Source: Halocaridina rubra (taxonomy: Eukaryota; Arthropoda; Malacostraca; Decapoda; Atyidae). From it: 64,000 nt of DNA. The notes beneath the pieces are model-generated. The model did no database searches. It worked only from the letters and a program-made list of their open reading frames with translations, and had not been told where the DNA came from. Each line of letters starts with the position of its first letter. Within the stretch, counting starts at the first letter, position 1. The position numbers were made by a program, and so were the translations under genes. The stretch is from positions 53,501 to 117,500 of the forward strand of contig JAXCGZ010007654.1 in NCBI GenBank assembly GCA_037179515.1. Reading direction: 5' to 3'. Shown piece after piece: positions 1-16,054 of this stretch.

Positions 1-54
1 GGTTTGGTTCAAGGACCGGCCGCGATAGGTGAAAATCCGCAAAGTAGGATCACA
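1..54. mobile_element. Terminal fragment of a Tigger/pogo-like element
   Basis: Read on the minus strand this begins TGTGATCCTACTTTGCGG and continues with a CACCTATCGCGG block, similar in layout to the Tigger end seen near 4085-4130 (GATCCTTCCCTATATTGCGG). It is cut by the window edge and followed by a short TA tract. Family placement is inferred from the end sequence only. Confidence 0.4.
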
Positions 55-56
55 AT

Positions 57-559
57 ATATACATAGGTATTTTACATATATTTTTACCTTTACTGTATAA
101 ACCCTCTCTGCACTATTAAAAAACTACCCTTTACTGGCTAGTACAGTGGTAACGCGCTGGCTTCGCATTCATGAGGTCGAAAGATCGGTTCCCGTCCAAG
201 ACCGAGAGTTTAAGCTGTTTACTGGCAGGAACTGCTGTGGGTGGACACCACAGTGGGGGGTTGGGGCTTACCCTGGCTGACGAATACCCATTGTATTGAA
301 ATGGAAATAAAGTATTATTAATAACAGCGTAAATTATATGAAAGTGATAGGTAAACTTACCGTGAATGAGATGATGATGACGTGACATACTCATATACAT
401 AGGTATTTTACATTTATTTTTACCTTTACAGTATAAACCCTCCCTGCACTGTTAAAAAACCACCCTTTGCTTTATAAATAACAGCATGCAAGCGTAAATT
501 TATATGAACGTGATAGGTAAACTCACCGTGAATGAGGTGATGATGACGTGTGTAGACTC
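57..559. repeat. Direct duplication of a ~165 bp unit, first copy split by a SINE
   Basis: Unit 1 (about 57-134 plus 321-384) and unit 2 (about 393-559) share the start ACATAGGTATTTTACAT and the end GATGATGATGACGTG. Unit 1 is interrupted by the SINE at 133-325, so the duplication probably predates that insertion. Confidence 0.75.
133..325 (+). mobile_element. tRNA-derived SINE, family A
   Basis: It has an A-box-like TAGTACAGTGG, a B-box-like GGTTCCCGTCC about 40 bases later, a ~100 bp body and a short ATT-rich tail. A near-identical copy lies at 7193-7401. The A and B boxes are pol III promoter elements, which points to a tRNA origin. Confidence 0.75.
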
Positions 560-2364
560 CAGAGGAAATTATTCCGCAGCCAATGACAGCTTTACGCCTG
601 CATTTTGCGAGAGAAAAACATGGTAATGGGGAGTTGCTGTCGCTGTTTCTTCTTTTGTTGGAGGATGTCTTGTAAGGAATCATGGCATCGTTGAGAAGAT
701 TGCAGAAGGTCACCGAACGAACCATATTATTGTCATGTTCTTTTGAGAGTTGTTGGACTGCTTTCACATTTTCATACATGGCTGCCAGACGTTTGAGTGT
801 AAGGCCAGGTTCTTCCACTTCTTTGTGCGTTTCCTCTGGTTGTTCTTCTTCCTCTTCTTTACTTGCTGATTTTGTCATTTCCTCCAAGTCTTCAGCAGTC
901 AAAGGCTATGAGTGGTTGTCGATCAGTTCATTCACGTCTTCGTGAGTCATATCTTCAAAGCCTATTCCTCCTAGAAATCAAGCCAACTTCACAGCTTTCG
1001 CAACTGCCGAGTTATGGACTTTGTCAGGAGCAAATCCCTTGTAGTCGTAGATGACTTTGGGCCACAATTTCTTCCAGCTGGCATTGATTGTGGCTGGCTT
1101 CATCTCTTTGAGTGCATGCTGAATATTTTGAAGGCATGTAGCAATCGTGTAGTTACGCCAGTAAGTCTTCAGTGAGAGTTCTTTGTCCGAATCCATGGAT
1201 TCAACCACGTTCGCCAGGGCATTTCGTGTGCAGAGGGCCTTGAACGCATGAATAACGCCTTGATCCATAGGCTGAATCAGTGATGTCGCACTCGGTGGCA
1301 GGAACTCGACTTGAACACCATCATATTGGAGATCAGTTGCGTGGCCACCAGCATTATCCATCAAAAGAAGGACTTTAAATTCAAGGCCCTGTTCCATTTG
1401 ATAAAGTTTGACCTGAGGGATAAAACATTGGTGAAACCAGTCCGATATGAGGCTTTTCATGATCCAGGCCTTAGGGTTATGCATCCAATACACTGGCAGC
1501 AGATACTTATTTTTATTCTTCAAAGCTGAAGGGTTCTTAGACTTGAAGATAAGCCCAGGCTTTAACACGAAGCCCGCAGCATTCCCGCACATGATGAGGG
1601 TAACACGGTCTTTGTGCGCTTTAAATCCCGGGGCTTTAGCTTCTTCCTTGAAGAGAAAAGCGCGAGACGGCATTCTCTTCCAAAATAACCCAGTCTCATC
1701 CATGTTAAACACTGGCTCAGGCATATTCCCCTTCAGTGATAATTTTCTTAAAGAAGTTGTTCACATAATCTTCAGCTGCAGCTGTATCTGCAAAGGCAGC
1801 TTCGCCATAAACCGAAACGTTCTTTAGGCCATAGTGTTTTTGAAATTTGGTGAACCATCCCTTGCTTGCCACGAACGATTGCTTCCTCGGTGGAGAATCG
1901 CTGGAGGATCCTGGTTGTGGGTCATCGATATCTTCTTCTCTCTCCTCCTCTCCACGGTTGCCTCTGTCGTCGTCGGGTCCGTTTGCAGCGAATGTATCGT
2001 ACAGCTTCTTCGTCTTTGTTTGTATGATATTGCTGTTTATGCTGATGTTCTTCTTTCTGCAATCAGCAATCCACAGGGTCAAACCAGATTCCATCTGCAC
2101 TATTATCTTATTGCGGGGTGTTACGACCCTCTTCGCTGTTTTACTAAATGAAATAGTCGCTGTTTTCCTGATATTTGCCTTGTTCTTTTTGATGTATCGA
2201 AGAGTAGATTCGTTAAGGCCAAAATGGCAGCCAACATCCGCGAACCTTCTTCCTTCCTTTGGCATATCTAACAGTTTTACCTTATCTGCTATGGTCAACA
2301 TCTTCCTTTGCTGCTTAGGCTTACTACCAGAAGCCTTAGAAGATGAAGGACGCTTGGGAGGCAT
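560..2364 (-). pseudogene. Broken Tigger/pogo-superfamily transposase
   Basis: Starting at MPPKRPSS (2364 downward) the protein has a CENP-B/psq-type helix-turn-helix (KMLTIADKVKLLDM, then LNESTLRYIKK), a linker rich in acidic residues and a DDE domain. The three acidic motifs are visible: FNMDETGLFW (about 1700), LLMDNAGGHA (about 1350) and SLIQPMDQGV (about 1265). Transposases of this family cut and paste elements at TA dinucleotides. The frame is broken near 1722 by a shift just before PEPVFNMDET, and by two in-frame stops, TGA and TAG, at about 900-970. A C-terminal acidic region continues to about 560. All three catalytic acids survive, so inactivation looks fairly recent. Confidence 0.85.
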
Positions 2365-3832
2365 TGCAGAGGTTGAAAAACGTGAGTAAAAAAAATTATA
2401 ATCACGACGTATTAAGAAGCACAACGTGAACGGTGCACATGTGAATTAGACTGAATGGGTGAGGCGAGACAGTGGAAGATGGTGGGAGAACCAAGCTTCA
2501 ATCAAAAAGCCAATCAGACCCCATGATACAGAACATACAGAAAAACAATTCTGTGATTCGTCGTCTCCCACCCTTTCATCCAATAGCATTTTGCGTTTGC
2601 GTTTTCAAAGACACCAATACAGTGTATATTATCGTTCAGTATTTTACATGGTGCAATACTGTGAGTTATATGCTTGAATTTATGTTTTTTATTATTCTTT
2701 TTACTGTTTTATTATTCTTAGGCTAGGAAATACTTTTTTTTTATCAATAAATTAATGAAAATACTACAAATATTAATATGTACTAGCTCACGTAGGTGCG
2801 ACCCTTTTTGTTTTCCAAAACGCTGATACCGTTATCATATTTTATATGGTGCAATACTGGGAGTTACATGTTTAAATTCATGTTTTTTACTATTTTTTAC
2901 TGTTTTATTATTCTTAGGCTAGGAAATAAATTTTTTTTTCAATAAAATAATAAAAATACTGGAAATTTTAATATGTGCTAGCTCACGTAGGTGTGACCCT
3001 TTGCGTCTTCCTTGTCCTTTTTGATGTATCGAAGAGTAGATTCGTTAAGGCCAAAATGGCAACCAACATCCGCGAACCTTCTTCCTTCCTTCGGCATATC
3101 TAACAGTTTTACCTTATCTGCTATGGTCAACATCTTCCTTTGCTGCTTAGGCTTACTACCAGAAGCCTTAGAAGATGAATGACGCTTGGGAGGCATTGCA
3201 GAGGTTGAAAAACGTGAGTAAAAAAAATTATAATCACGACGTATTAAGAAGCACAACGTGAACGGCGCACATGTGAGTTAGACTGAATGGGTGAGGCGAG
3301 ACAGTGGAAGATGGTGGGAGAACCAAGCTTCAATCAAAAAGCCAATCAGACCCCATGATACAGAACATACAGAAAAACAATTCTGTGATTCGTCGTCTCC
3401 CACCCTTTCATCCAATAGCATTTTGCGTTTGCGTTTTCAAAGACACCAATACAGTGTACATTATCGTTCAGTATTTTACATGGTGCAATACTGTGAGTTA
3501 TATGCTTGAATTTATGTTTTTTATTATTTTTTTTACTGTTTTATTATTCTTAGGCTAGGAAATACTTTTTTTTTATCAATAAATTAATGAAAATACTACA
3601 AATATTAATATGTACTAGCTCACGTAGGTGCGACCCTTTTTGTTTTCCAAACCGCTGATACTGTTATCATATTTTATATGGTGCAATACTGGGAGTTACA
3701 TGTTTAAATTCATGTTTTTTACTATTTTTTACTGTTTTATTATTCTTAGGCTAGGAAATAAATTTGTTTTTCAATAAAATAATAAAAATACTGGAAATTT
3801 TAATATGTGCTAGCTTACGTAGGTGTGACCCT
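2182..3832. repeat. ~832 bp tandem duplication of the Tigger 5' region and flank
   Basis: Sequence at about 2182-3000 recurs at about 3014-3832 with a constant offset of 832 and few differences. The second copy carries the first codons of the transposase gene (MPPKRHSS, from 3196 downward on the minus strand) and loses homology near 3012, so it cannot encode a transposase. Confidence 0.85.
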
Positions 3833-3985
3833 TTGCGTTTTCCGAAACGCTGATACTGGTATCGTACTCTCTATGTTGCAGAGTTACATGTTTAAAGTTA
3901 AGTTTTTTACTACTTCTTACTGTTTTATTATTCTTAGGCTGAAAAATAAATTTTTTTATCAATAAAATAATGAAAACTTTTTTTC
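2638..3985. repeat. Minisatellite with ~195 bp units
   Basis: Blocks starting GCTCACGTAGGTG recur at about 2786, 2981, 3618 and 3813, and each is followed by an ATGGTGCAATACTG block and TATTCTTAGGCTAGGAAATA. Spacing inside each pair is 195 bases. The array sits between the transposase and the outer Tigger end, so it is probably subterminal element sequence. Confidence 0.7.
3012..3196 (-). pseudogene. Duplicated N-terminal stub of the Tigger transposase
   Basis: It encodes the helix-turn-helix part only (MPPKRHSS to LRYIKKDK) and then runs into unrelated sequence. It differs from the intact-looking copy by a Pro to His change in the start region. It arose with the 832 bp duplication. Confidence 0.8.
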
Positions 3986-4084
3986 TTCAATAAAATAATG
4001 AAAATACTGAAACTTCAAGTTTTTTAATATTTTAATATTCTCGCATATACCCAGAAAAAAAAGCTTGCCAAAAAAACCCGCAAT

Positions 4085-4452
<368 letters not shown>

Positions 4453-4454
4453 AA

Positions 4455-4771
<317 letters not shown>

Positions 4772-4772
<1 letters not shown>

Positions 4773-5160
4773 GGAGCAGAGACTTGGAATGCAAGAAAGA
4801 ATGAAAGGAACAAGTTTAATGCCATGGAGATGATGTGTTTGAGAGGTATCATTGGTATATCTAGAATAGATAGAGTAAGAAATGAGGAGGTCAGTCAGAG
4901 AATGGGTGTTGGAATGAAGCTGTCGGATATGTTAGATCAGAGAGTGTTGAGTTGTACGCATGGAAAGGATGAGTGATGAATGAATAGTGAAGAGTGTGTG
5001 GAGTGCAGAAGTGATTGGAATTAGATCAAGAGTAAACCTAGAATGAGATGGATGGATGGCATGAAAAGAGCACTGAATACACATGGAATGTCGATGGAAC
5101 AGGGAAGAGTATATTGCAAGAGATAGGAATGAGTGGAGGAAGATTGGGCATTTATGACGC
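4772..5160 (+). pseudogene. 3' end of a non-LTR retrotransposon (family B)
   Basis: Translation in shifting frames gives [15 protein letters not shown], then MCLRGIIGISRIDRVRNEEV, then RMRWMDGMKRALNTHGM. These are typical of the post-RT C-terminal region of arthropod LINE polymerases. Several stops and frameshifts make it dead. A second degenerate relative lies at 52220-52900. Confidence 0.65.
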
Positions 5161-5169
5161 GCCCCAAAG

Positions 5170-5440
5170 GGATGTCTCGAATCTGCTAGCTCAGTGAACT
5201 GTGATGGATGGGTGTGAGGGGAGTTGCCATGTGATGAAACGGTGGGGATAAACCCGCCACAGCTGTTGGGCCTTATTGTAAAATATCCTTGCCTGCCTAC
5301 CTTGTGGGTGACCCAAGCAGGGTGGAAACAGGGGAGACATGGCAACCCTTTATCCCCTAGAAGCTGAGAGGAGTGGTTGAGGTATGTGGATCGGGGTGAA
5401 TGCGCATTTCTTGGCTCGGCTACCCCCCTTACAAGGGAGA
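5170..5440 (-). repeat. Interspersed repeat R4
   Basis: It shares blocks such as 'aaccctttatcccc' and the zone around 'acccaagcagggtgg' with 21955-22190, 26885-27125 and 53385-53575, in both orientations. No coding capacity or terminal structure was seen. Confidence 0.55.
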
Positions 5441-5445
5441 ATGAA

Positions 5446-6243
<798 letters not shown>

Positions 6244-6552
6244 TATTTCTTCCACCCGAGAAGATTCAGTAAAGAGTGCGACTTACAACAGGAAGAACTG
6301 GATATGACAGTGAAACTACAAGCACTCCAAGCTGCACTGGCAGAGACTTTAGAAGGAAAATATGAGAGCAACTGCCAAACGCCAGATCAAGAACAACAAT
6401 GCAATGAAACAATGGCAAATTCAAAATGCGACAGTGTGGAATTAGCGTCTAATTCTAAGGGTGAAGACGAAGAGTCTCCATCTATTTCAGAGCAATCTTC
6501 TCAATCCATCAGTCAGTCCCAGGTTACACTACAGTTAGAAGATCCACAATGA
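6244..6552 (+). CDS. Terminal coding exon of an unidentified gene (partial)
   Basis: A pyrimidine-rich acceptor (TTCTTCTGTTCGTAG, ending 6243) opens directly into 102 codons and a TGA at 6550. The exon begins YFFHPRRFSKECDLQQEELD, continues with a short helix-prone segment (TVKLQALQAALAETLEGKY) and ends in a Ser/Gln/Glu-rich, probably disordered tail (SISEQSSQSISQSQ, LEDPQ). AATAAA at 6663 fits a 3' end about 110 bases after the stop. The ATG at 6304 is probably internal because the frame is open back to the acceptor. Upstream exons are not in the window. The family was not recognised, and a gene made of this exon alone is unlikely. Confidence 0.55.
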   Translation, partial: YFFHPRRFSKECDLQQEELDMTVKLQALQAALAETLEGKYESNCQTPDQEQQCNETMANSKCDSVELASNSKGEDEESPSISEQSSQSISQSQVTLQLEDPQ

Positions 6553-6662
6553 TAGCACAACTTCAAAATGGTTAAAAACTGTTATGTCTCATATTTGTGC
6601 AAATGGAAAGTTAGGTGTATAAGTGCTCTAAACTAGTGAATATTATGCTGTTTTGTAACTTG

Positions 6663-6668
6663 AATAAA
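6663..6668 (+). terminator. Poly(A) signal AATAAA for the exon at 6244-6552
   Basis: Canonical hexamer 111 bases past the stop codon, in AT-rich context. Confidence 0.5.
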
Positions 6669-6689
6669 GTAAGAGAACACCTACTTTAC

Positions 6690-7190
6690 ATTTTACAAGG
6701 GTATGAACATATTATAAGACTACTTGATGGCAATAAAAACAATCCTCTAATGAAATGTGATAATATTTTTGGTACATATATACAATATCAGTTAATATAG
6801 TAAAGAAAATTAATCCCCTGTTATATAAGTCCAGCATAAAATGGTAATAATGATTAAAAGCATACTTTAATAGCATGCAAACTATGCATGCTCTGTACAA
6901 GTATTGAAAATATCCTGTTTATCTTAAATATACAAAAATCAAAACTGCTAGCAAATTAATTCCTTAAATTAAGGCTGAATATACTTTATTAAAACAGAGA
7001 TAATTTAATAAAGCAATTAAAGATACTGTAAAAATCTGACTATTATACTGTATATGGATAATATTTATTATTCAAATACTGCATTATTTCTGTTCTTATT
7101 GTAAATAAAAATTGAGGTAATATCGAGACTGATGTAAGCTGAAGAGACGTAAGGCAAGGTATTACTGTATGAATATATACCTGTACTAGC
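6690..7190. other. AT-rich intergenic DNA
   Basis: Nothing was recognised beyond low-complexity AT-rich sequence. Confidence 0.5.
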
Positions 7191-7192
7191 CT

Positions 7193-7369
7193 GCTGGCTA
7201 GTACAGTGGTAACGCGCTGGCTTCGCATGCACGAGGTCGAAAGATCGGTTCCCGTCCAAGACCGAGAGTTTAAGCTGTTTACTGGCAGGAACTGCTGTGG
7301 GTGGACACCACAGTGGGGGGTTGGGGCTTGCCCTGGCTGACGAATACCCATTGTATTGAAATGGAAATA

Positions 7370-7401
<32 letters not shown>
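7193..7401 (+). mobile_element. tRNA-derived SINE, family A, with (TTA)n tail
   Basis: Near-identical to 133-325 across both pol III boxes and the body. Here the tail is an uninterrupted TTA run. Confidence 0.8.
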
Positions 7402-7403
<2 letters not shown>

Positions 7404-7815
7404 TGTGTTTACGGGAGAGCCCAAAGCTCGTATCTTCCCGTCTCCTCATCGGTTCCATTTTATACTTAGTGATACTTATCATACCTATCCTTAAAACTAT
7501 GGATTGAGATAGCATTAACTGCCTCCTCGCTTAGCCAATTCCAATTATCAACTACTCTTACACTGAAAAAGTATTTTCTTACATCCTGCAAAGAAGTTTT
7601 CTTACGAAGCTTCAAACTATGACCTCTAGTTCTAGAGCCAGCCATATCAAAATATCCATCCCTATCCACTCTATCATAACCATGAAGGAATTTAAAGACT
7701 GTCACCATATCCCCCCCTCACTCTTCTAGCTTCGAGTGATGGTAAGTCTAATTCCCTCAGCCTCTCATCATACCCGAGATTGCGTATTTCTGGCACCAGT
7801 TTGATGAGTTTTGAG
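7402..7815 (-). pseudogene. 5'-truncated LINE family A copy
   Basis: It encodes MVTVFKFLHGYDRVDRDGYF and RVVDNWNWLSEEAVNAISIH, the C-terminal end of the family A reverse transcriptase protein, plus its 3' UTR. It begins right after the SINE tail and lacks the RT domain. Confidence 0.85.
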
Positions 7816-8245
7816 GTAAGTATATTAAAGACGTAGTAGCACACTGTAAGTACGGTAGGTTTTTGAGAAATCTGGTTAGTGTCATTAGTTTAAGAGAACT
7901 TTATGTTAATTTTTTCATAAAAGGTTTGCTGCAATATGAAATATTCAAATATACATAAACAAGGAGAAAGGCATGATATGATATAGGTCTAAGAAAATTT
8001 TTGTTAACTGCACATCTTTTTATAAAAATAGAACTTAATGATAACATAGTATGCTTTTTTTCTTGATACAGTATTAAGTCACCTTAATATTGTATTAATA
8101 ACATTAATATTTGCAAATAAACTACTGTTAAAAATAATAAAATGGAAAATAAATTTTAATGTAATCAAGCTATCTATTTTGATTTTCATTTGCCTGTCTA
8201 GTTACATAAACCGGTTTTATACTCTTATAAGTCTGTTTAGTCAGG
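7816..8245. other. AT-rich intergenic DNA
   Basis: No gene, repeat family or structure was recognised. Confidence 0.5.
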
Positions 8246-8246
8246 A

Positions 8247-8408
8247 GGCCGCAGTAGCTCAGTGGTTAAAGTGTTGACTCGGGAAGTAACAGATTCATGT
8301 TCAATTCCACTGCAGCAGATTATGAAGAGTATCCAGCTTTAAGTCCCCAGCCTTAACCTGTCTGTGTCAAGCCCCATTTGAATGAGGATTAATATTGACA
8401 CATAAAAC
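8247..8408 (+). mobile_element. tRNA-derived SINE, family T
   Basis: It starts GCAGTAGCTCAGTGGTTAAA (A-box type), has a T-arm/B-box-like 'TGTTCAATTCCACTG', a TCCCCAGC body motif and a 3' end near 'ATTGACACATAAAA'. This is the reference copy for about 16 members in the window. Confidence 0.75.
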
Positions 8409-8960
8409 TGCTAAAAATCTTTGTTTAGTTCCATGTAAGTTCTGAATATCTCTCTTTGTGATACTAATGGATAGTTGTGTCCAGTTGATTTATACAAGAT
8501 AGATCTTACCTGGCTGATAAATTAGACATTATCCAAGTTATTTTAGGCAAGTATATGGCACTGTAACCAAGGGTAACTTTGAACTTTATGAATTAAAATT
8601 AAAATATAAACTCTTCTTTCAAAAGAAAATTGAAAATAAATGAGTCAGTATTTAAAAAAAAATGGAATATACAATATAACAAATATAAGTAAACAAGAAA
8701 AAACAAATAAGTATTTACACAAATAAATTAGTACTGTATTAACATGACAAACCTGTTTTTTTTTTTCAAGATACTCAAATCAAACTTTCCTGGCTCGTTT
8801 TATCCAATCCTTATCCCAATCAATACTTTCTTAAAGCTGTATAGAGAATGAATGAATATACAGGCCTATAACACTGATCAAAGACATTTTACATGTAAGG
8901 TGAATAAAAGTAAATTGATTAATTTTCAGTCTCTACAGAAGGCCCATCTTGCTTTTATTT
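8409..8960. other. AT-rich intergenic DNA
   Basis: Nothing was recognised. Confidence 0.5.
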
Positions 8961-8964
8961 TACT

Positions 8965-9110
8965 TGATTTCATGAGTAAGTTCTTCGTACCCTGTACAGT
9001 CTTACCCTGAAGAAGGGACAAGAGTACCTCCTCTGTATTCCCCTGCATGTCAAAAAGTCGACTAAATGAGGAGTGGCAAGGGGACTAATAATATGCTCAT
9101 TTGTATTTTC
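8965..9110 (-). repeat. Interspersed repeat R3
   Basis: On the minus strand it carries 'CATTTAGTCGACTTTTTGACA' type sequence followed by a GAATACAGAGGAGGTACT block, shared with 14330-14465, 32560-32757, 51590-51720 and 56118-56215. The open frame across it (to 9248) is treated as chance. Confidence 0.5.
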
Positions 9111-9337
9111 CTCCCACGAAATGTCAACTTCATGCTTTGACTCATTCCACTCTCCATATGTTGTACTGAACAACCTGCATGCTATGCTATACATTAAATG
9201 CTTAACCTTTATATTTAAATGATCTCTGAGGGATGAATGAAGCCACAAACAGGCAAGCCCTGCTGAAAATAAATTTTTTGTTGTTGTGGCAATCCTGCGG
9301 CTTTAGTAGATTACTGTATCATATTGAATAAATCCAT

Positions 9338-9353
9338 ATTATTATTATTATTA

Positions 9354-9386
<33 letters not shown>
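9338..9386. repeat. (TTA)n microsatellite
   Basis: Short trinucleotide tract with one interruption. Confidence 0.9.
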
Positions 9387-9474
9387 TACTGTTATTTTAG
9401 ATTTTGAATTATAAACAAGCAAAATAATTTTGGGTTAATACTTGCTTTTTTTATATGAGACATTGGAATCATTA

Positions 9475-9605
9475 TTAGTGCTCCTGACAAGTATGAAATC
9501 CAATGATATGTCCAGGTATAACGAGCTGTAGAGGTATAGTGCCTTCTGGTAAATATGGTAAATATGTGTGCTTTGACTCAGCCACTCCCCTTATATATGA
9601 AATTG
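9475..9605. repeat. R4-related repeat fragment
   Basis: It shares the 'gtgtgctttgactcagcc' type block with the other R4 copies and ends at a (TA)n array. Confidence 0.4.
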
Positions 9606-9616
9606 CGATCACTGTG

Positions 9617-9617
<1 letters not shown>

Positions 9618-9681
<64 letters not shown>
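9618..9681. repeat. (TA)n array
   Basis: Pure TA, about 64 bases. Confidence 0.98.
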
Positions 9682-12933
<3,252 letters not shown>

Positions 12934-14325
12934 TAATTGCCTCTATGAATGTGTGTGCTTATGGAATGAGTGAGAGGAAAAGGGGGTAACAGGAGATTGG
13001 TAGCATATTTGCGATAAAAAAAGAAGAGAGTACGAGTATCAGCATTAAGTAACACAAAAAGAATGAGTGTATTCATTAACCTGGGCACTCCTCATCCCCA
13101 TTTACAAGTGGGAGTAATGATTATGTATATAGATTGATATAATCCAAATCTACTTTTTTATCTTGAATTTCCTGGTCCTTCACCTGGTCATTTGCATTGT
13201 GGGTTTAAGGATTGTACCTTTGGGGCAACCTAATAATTTCATTTTAGTTAACAGAATTGTTCTCCAATACTCTCTTTTGCAACAACAATATTTTTCTCTT
13301 TCTTAATTTTTTTCATGGAATTGCATTGATCTATTTCTTTTTCCAGGAATTACTCTTTGTTTATGTCCAGTTCTCTATGTTGGCCATCTAGTACCACGCT
13401 CTGCTCATGTTCCCAGATGTTGTCCTATTGTGGGCTTGTGGTTGATGTTGTAGTTTAACCCTGTCATGTATTCTCCTTGACCTCTCCAGAGTAGAAAGTG
13501 ATTGTTGAAAGCTGGTTATTTCCTGAGCTTTGATCGTTAACTTACGGGGTTGAGACACATTTGGCCATTCTTTAGCATCTCAATAAATCTTCCAATTCAA
13601 ATCCTCGTTACCTCTTCGAATTCTGAGATTTTCTTCTCTTCCAGTAGTGCTCTTAGGCAAGTAAATTCTTGAGTTCTTGTTGACGCTCCACAGGCTGTCT
13701 TATTAAACAGCCATGGCCAGTCTTTGAATGGAAAAATTTGCAATGAATTATCTTGTGTGTCTTTATTTTGGCTTTCTGATTTTATAATACCTAGAATGGA
13801 GTTATACATTTCCCCTATTTATGTATGTTTCCTCAAGTCCGATGTGTTCTGGTGCACAGAACACGTCACTTATGCCATTAATTCCAGGACTTTTCGTTTC
13901 ACTTCCTTGCTTCTGGAAGGACCCAATTTGAAACAAGTTCCATTCTCTCTTGCTTGCCCATTACGTGTAATTTCCCTTAACTACTCATTTAATGGATTAA
14001 TCTTTTGATAACCTTCCCAAGAGAGCTCTTTCCCTCCTGGAAAGTGTCCAAAATCTTCATACAGTGTTGGGCTGAACTAAGAGGGAGTTCCTTTATTTTA
14101 CAAGGTGCTAGTTACTCTTATCTTTAGTTTTCCTACTCTTATTAACTGATTCCCTACCCATTTTTAAGGTCTGCAGTGCGATTCAGTTCCTTTGCTATTA
14201 AAAAGTGTTACTCAGTACCAAAATTTTATCAAGATCAAATGTTTGTCTGTTCTTACAGCTTCTTAATCTATATGCAAAAGGAATAATCCTCCTTATGGAG
14301 GGGTGGCTTAATCAGAGCAAAGAAC
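12934..14325. other. Intergenic DNA without a supported gene
   Basis: Several short frames exist, the longest of which is on the minus strand at 13597-13809. None has splice context, codon bias or a recognisable motif. It could be old transposon sequence. Confidence 0.4.
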
Positions 14326-14329
14326 TTGA

Positions 14330-14465
14330 CTATTAGGGGGAGAAATATACAAAGAAGGGGGTCACCAGTCCCTTTGCTTCACCCCATTTTCGTTGACTTT
14401 TATGACATGCAAGGGAACACAGAGGAGGTACTTTTGCCCAAGCAGGAAGTTTGGAGCTTGCCCTA
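14330..14465 (+). repeat. Interspersed repeat R3
   Basis: It contains 'GTTGACTTTTATGACATGCA' type sequence and GAACACAGAGGAGGTACTTT, matching the other R3 copies. Confidence 0.5.
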
Positions 14466-14469
14466 GCTT

Positions 14470-15680
14470 AATTGGCTGTGTGCTTCATGGAACGTTTTTG
14501 CTAGTCAAGACATTTTACTTAAATGTTTTTAAAGTTAAGAAAGAGAAGTCTTTTATGGGTGCCTGGTAGGGTATGGTCTAGTTTGCTGTAAATATGTTGA
14601 ACGATTCCTGCTCTGGTGACCTTTGCCTGTGGTCCATGTCACTTTTATGCACTCTCTACACTCTCAAAGATTTAGAATTTAGTTGTTTCGTTAGTTAGAA
14701 CCTTATTTGATCAGTATTTCCTACTTCGAAGGAATGGTATAATAACCACGACATTTCAGAGTTATAAACCACTTCCATATTAGGACTCAAGATAGATATA
14801 TTTGATGTTTTCTCGAACTTGCAAAACACCCTCAGCCTTTGGCACATACTACTAGGCATGTTATGTACAGCGTTTCCTTGATGGTGCCAGTATTATCTCG
14901 GGATTAAGCAGCAATATGTCTTTATAACATCGAACTAGCCCAGGGATCTAAAGGGAATTTTATATCTACCAGGGGTCATGGTAGCACTTTAGAGCACTCC
15001 GCTCAGGAAATGACAAACCTCCTTTTCAGCTCACTAGGGATGGTAGGAATGGCATCCAGCGTTAATTCTTCATTTCTAACCTATAAGTGTTCAACCTTTA
15101 TTAAAATGGGGATTTAATGGTGACACATAAAAACAGCAAAAAATACAGCTGCACCAAACAATGCTGGCCATATATGTGGCATCAACTCCTCAACCATGCA
15201 CAGCTAGTTATCTCACATCCAGCATAAAATTACTATCTGTTGAGTTTGAGGTAGTAGTAGTTCTGAGATTAAATTCTACTCTAAACCTTCTAGGGTGGTG
15301 AAAAGAACAAAATAATTTTCAAGCTGTCATAGTTGTTTTCAGAATAAATGATATAAGAGTATACTTCAAACAAAATTATGCTATTATCATGTTTGACTCC
15401 CAGGATAGAGTTCTCCTACTAAACTTATATTCTTATAAATATTTTAGCAAGATCACTAATTCCAATAAGGTTTGGAAAACATCATTTGTAATGTTACTGT
15501 ATGTTATAGCATAAAGTCACAAACAACAATATACTAATCTAACTTCAGATGTCCTATATTTTTATGACATGTTATATTGACAATTTTGCAAATCTCTTGC
15601 TGCATCCCATATTAAAAATTTCAGAAATATTACTTGAATCTGCTTGAAGTAAGTAAAAGTCAATGATATATGCTTTGGGA
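14470..15680. other. Intergenic DNA
   Basis: Nothing was recognised on either strand. Confidence 0.45.
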
Positions 15681-15838
15681 TCATGGGTAGCCAAATGGTT
15701 AGAATACTCGCCTTAGGATTTCAGACCCGTGAATGAGCCCACCGTGGGGTGCTAGGAAGGATATCCATCCTTAAACCCCCGGCCACACACTGTCCGTCCA
15801 CCTCAACAAAGGAGATTGATATTGACAAATAAGAACAT
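15681..15838 (+). mobile_element. SINE family T
   Basis: Head TAGCCAAATGGTTAGAATAC, body TTAAACCCCC, 3' end near ATTGACAAATAAGA. Confidence 0.7.
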
Positions 15839-15879
15839 AAACACACACACGATATACTTCAGTCAAACCAATCACCATC

Positions 15880-16052
15880 GTAGCTCTATGTCACAATTAG
15901 GTCCACTTCAAAATGGGGTAGACAGAAACAGGTTGAAGCTGGGGATTAAGGCTGGATGCCCTTCTTAGCACCCTGGGCAGGATCCAACCAGTGTATGTCA
16001 GGTTCATCATTTCCCAATTTGCACACTCCACCAATGAGCTAAAGCCAACCAT
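15880..16052 (-). mobile_element. SINE family T
   Basis: Reverse-oriented copy only ~40 bases from the previous one, so the pair forms an inverted repeat. Confidence 0.65.
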
Positions 16053-16054
16053 CA

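Noticed and set aside
6304..6552. Stand-alone small gene starting at ATG 6304
   Set aside because: The frame is open back to a strong acceptor at 6243, so it is better read as the end of a longer gene.
8970..9248. 92-codon frame on the minus strand
   Set aside because: Half of it is the interspersed repeat R3 in reverse.
13597..13809. 70-codon minus-strand frame
   Set aside because: No splice context, motif or neighbouring exon supports it.
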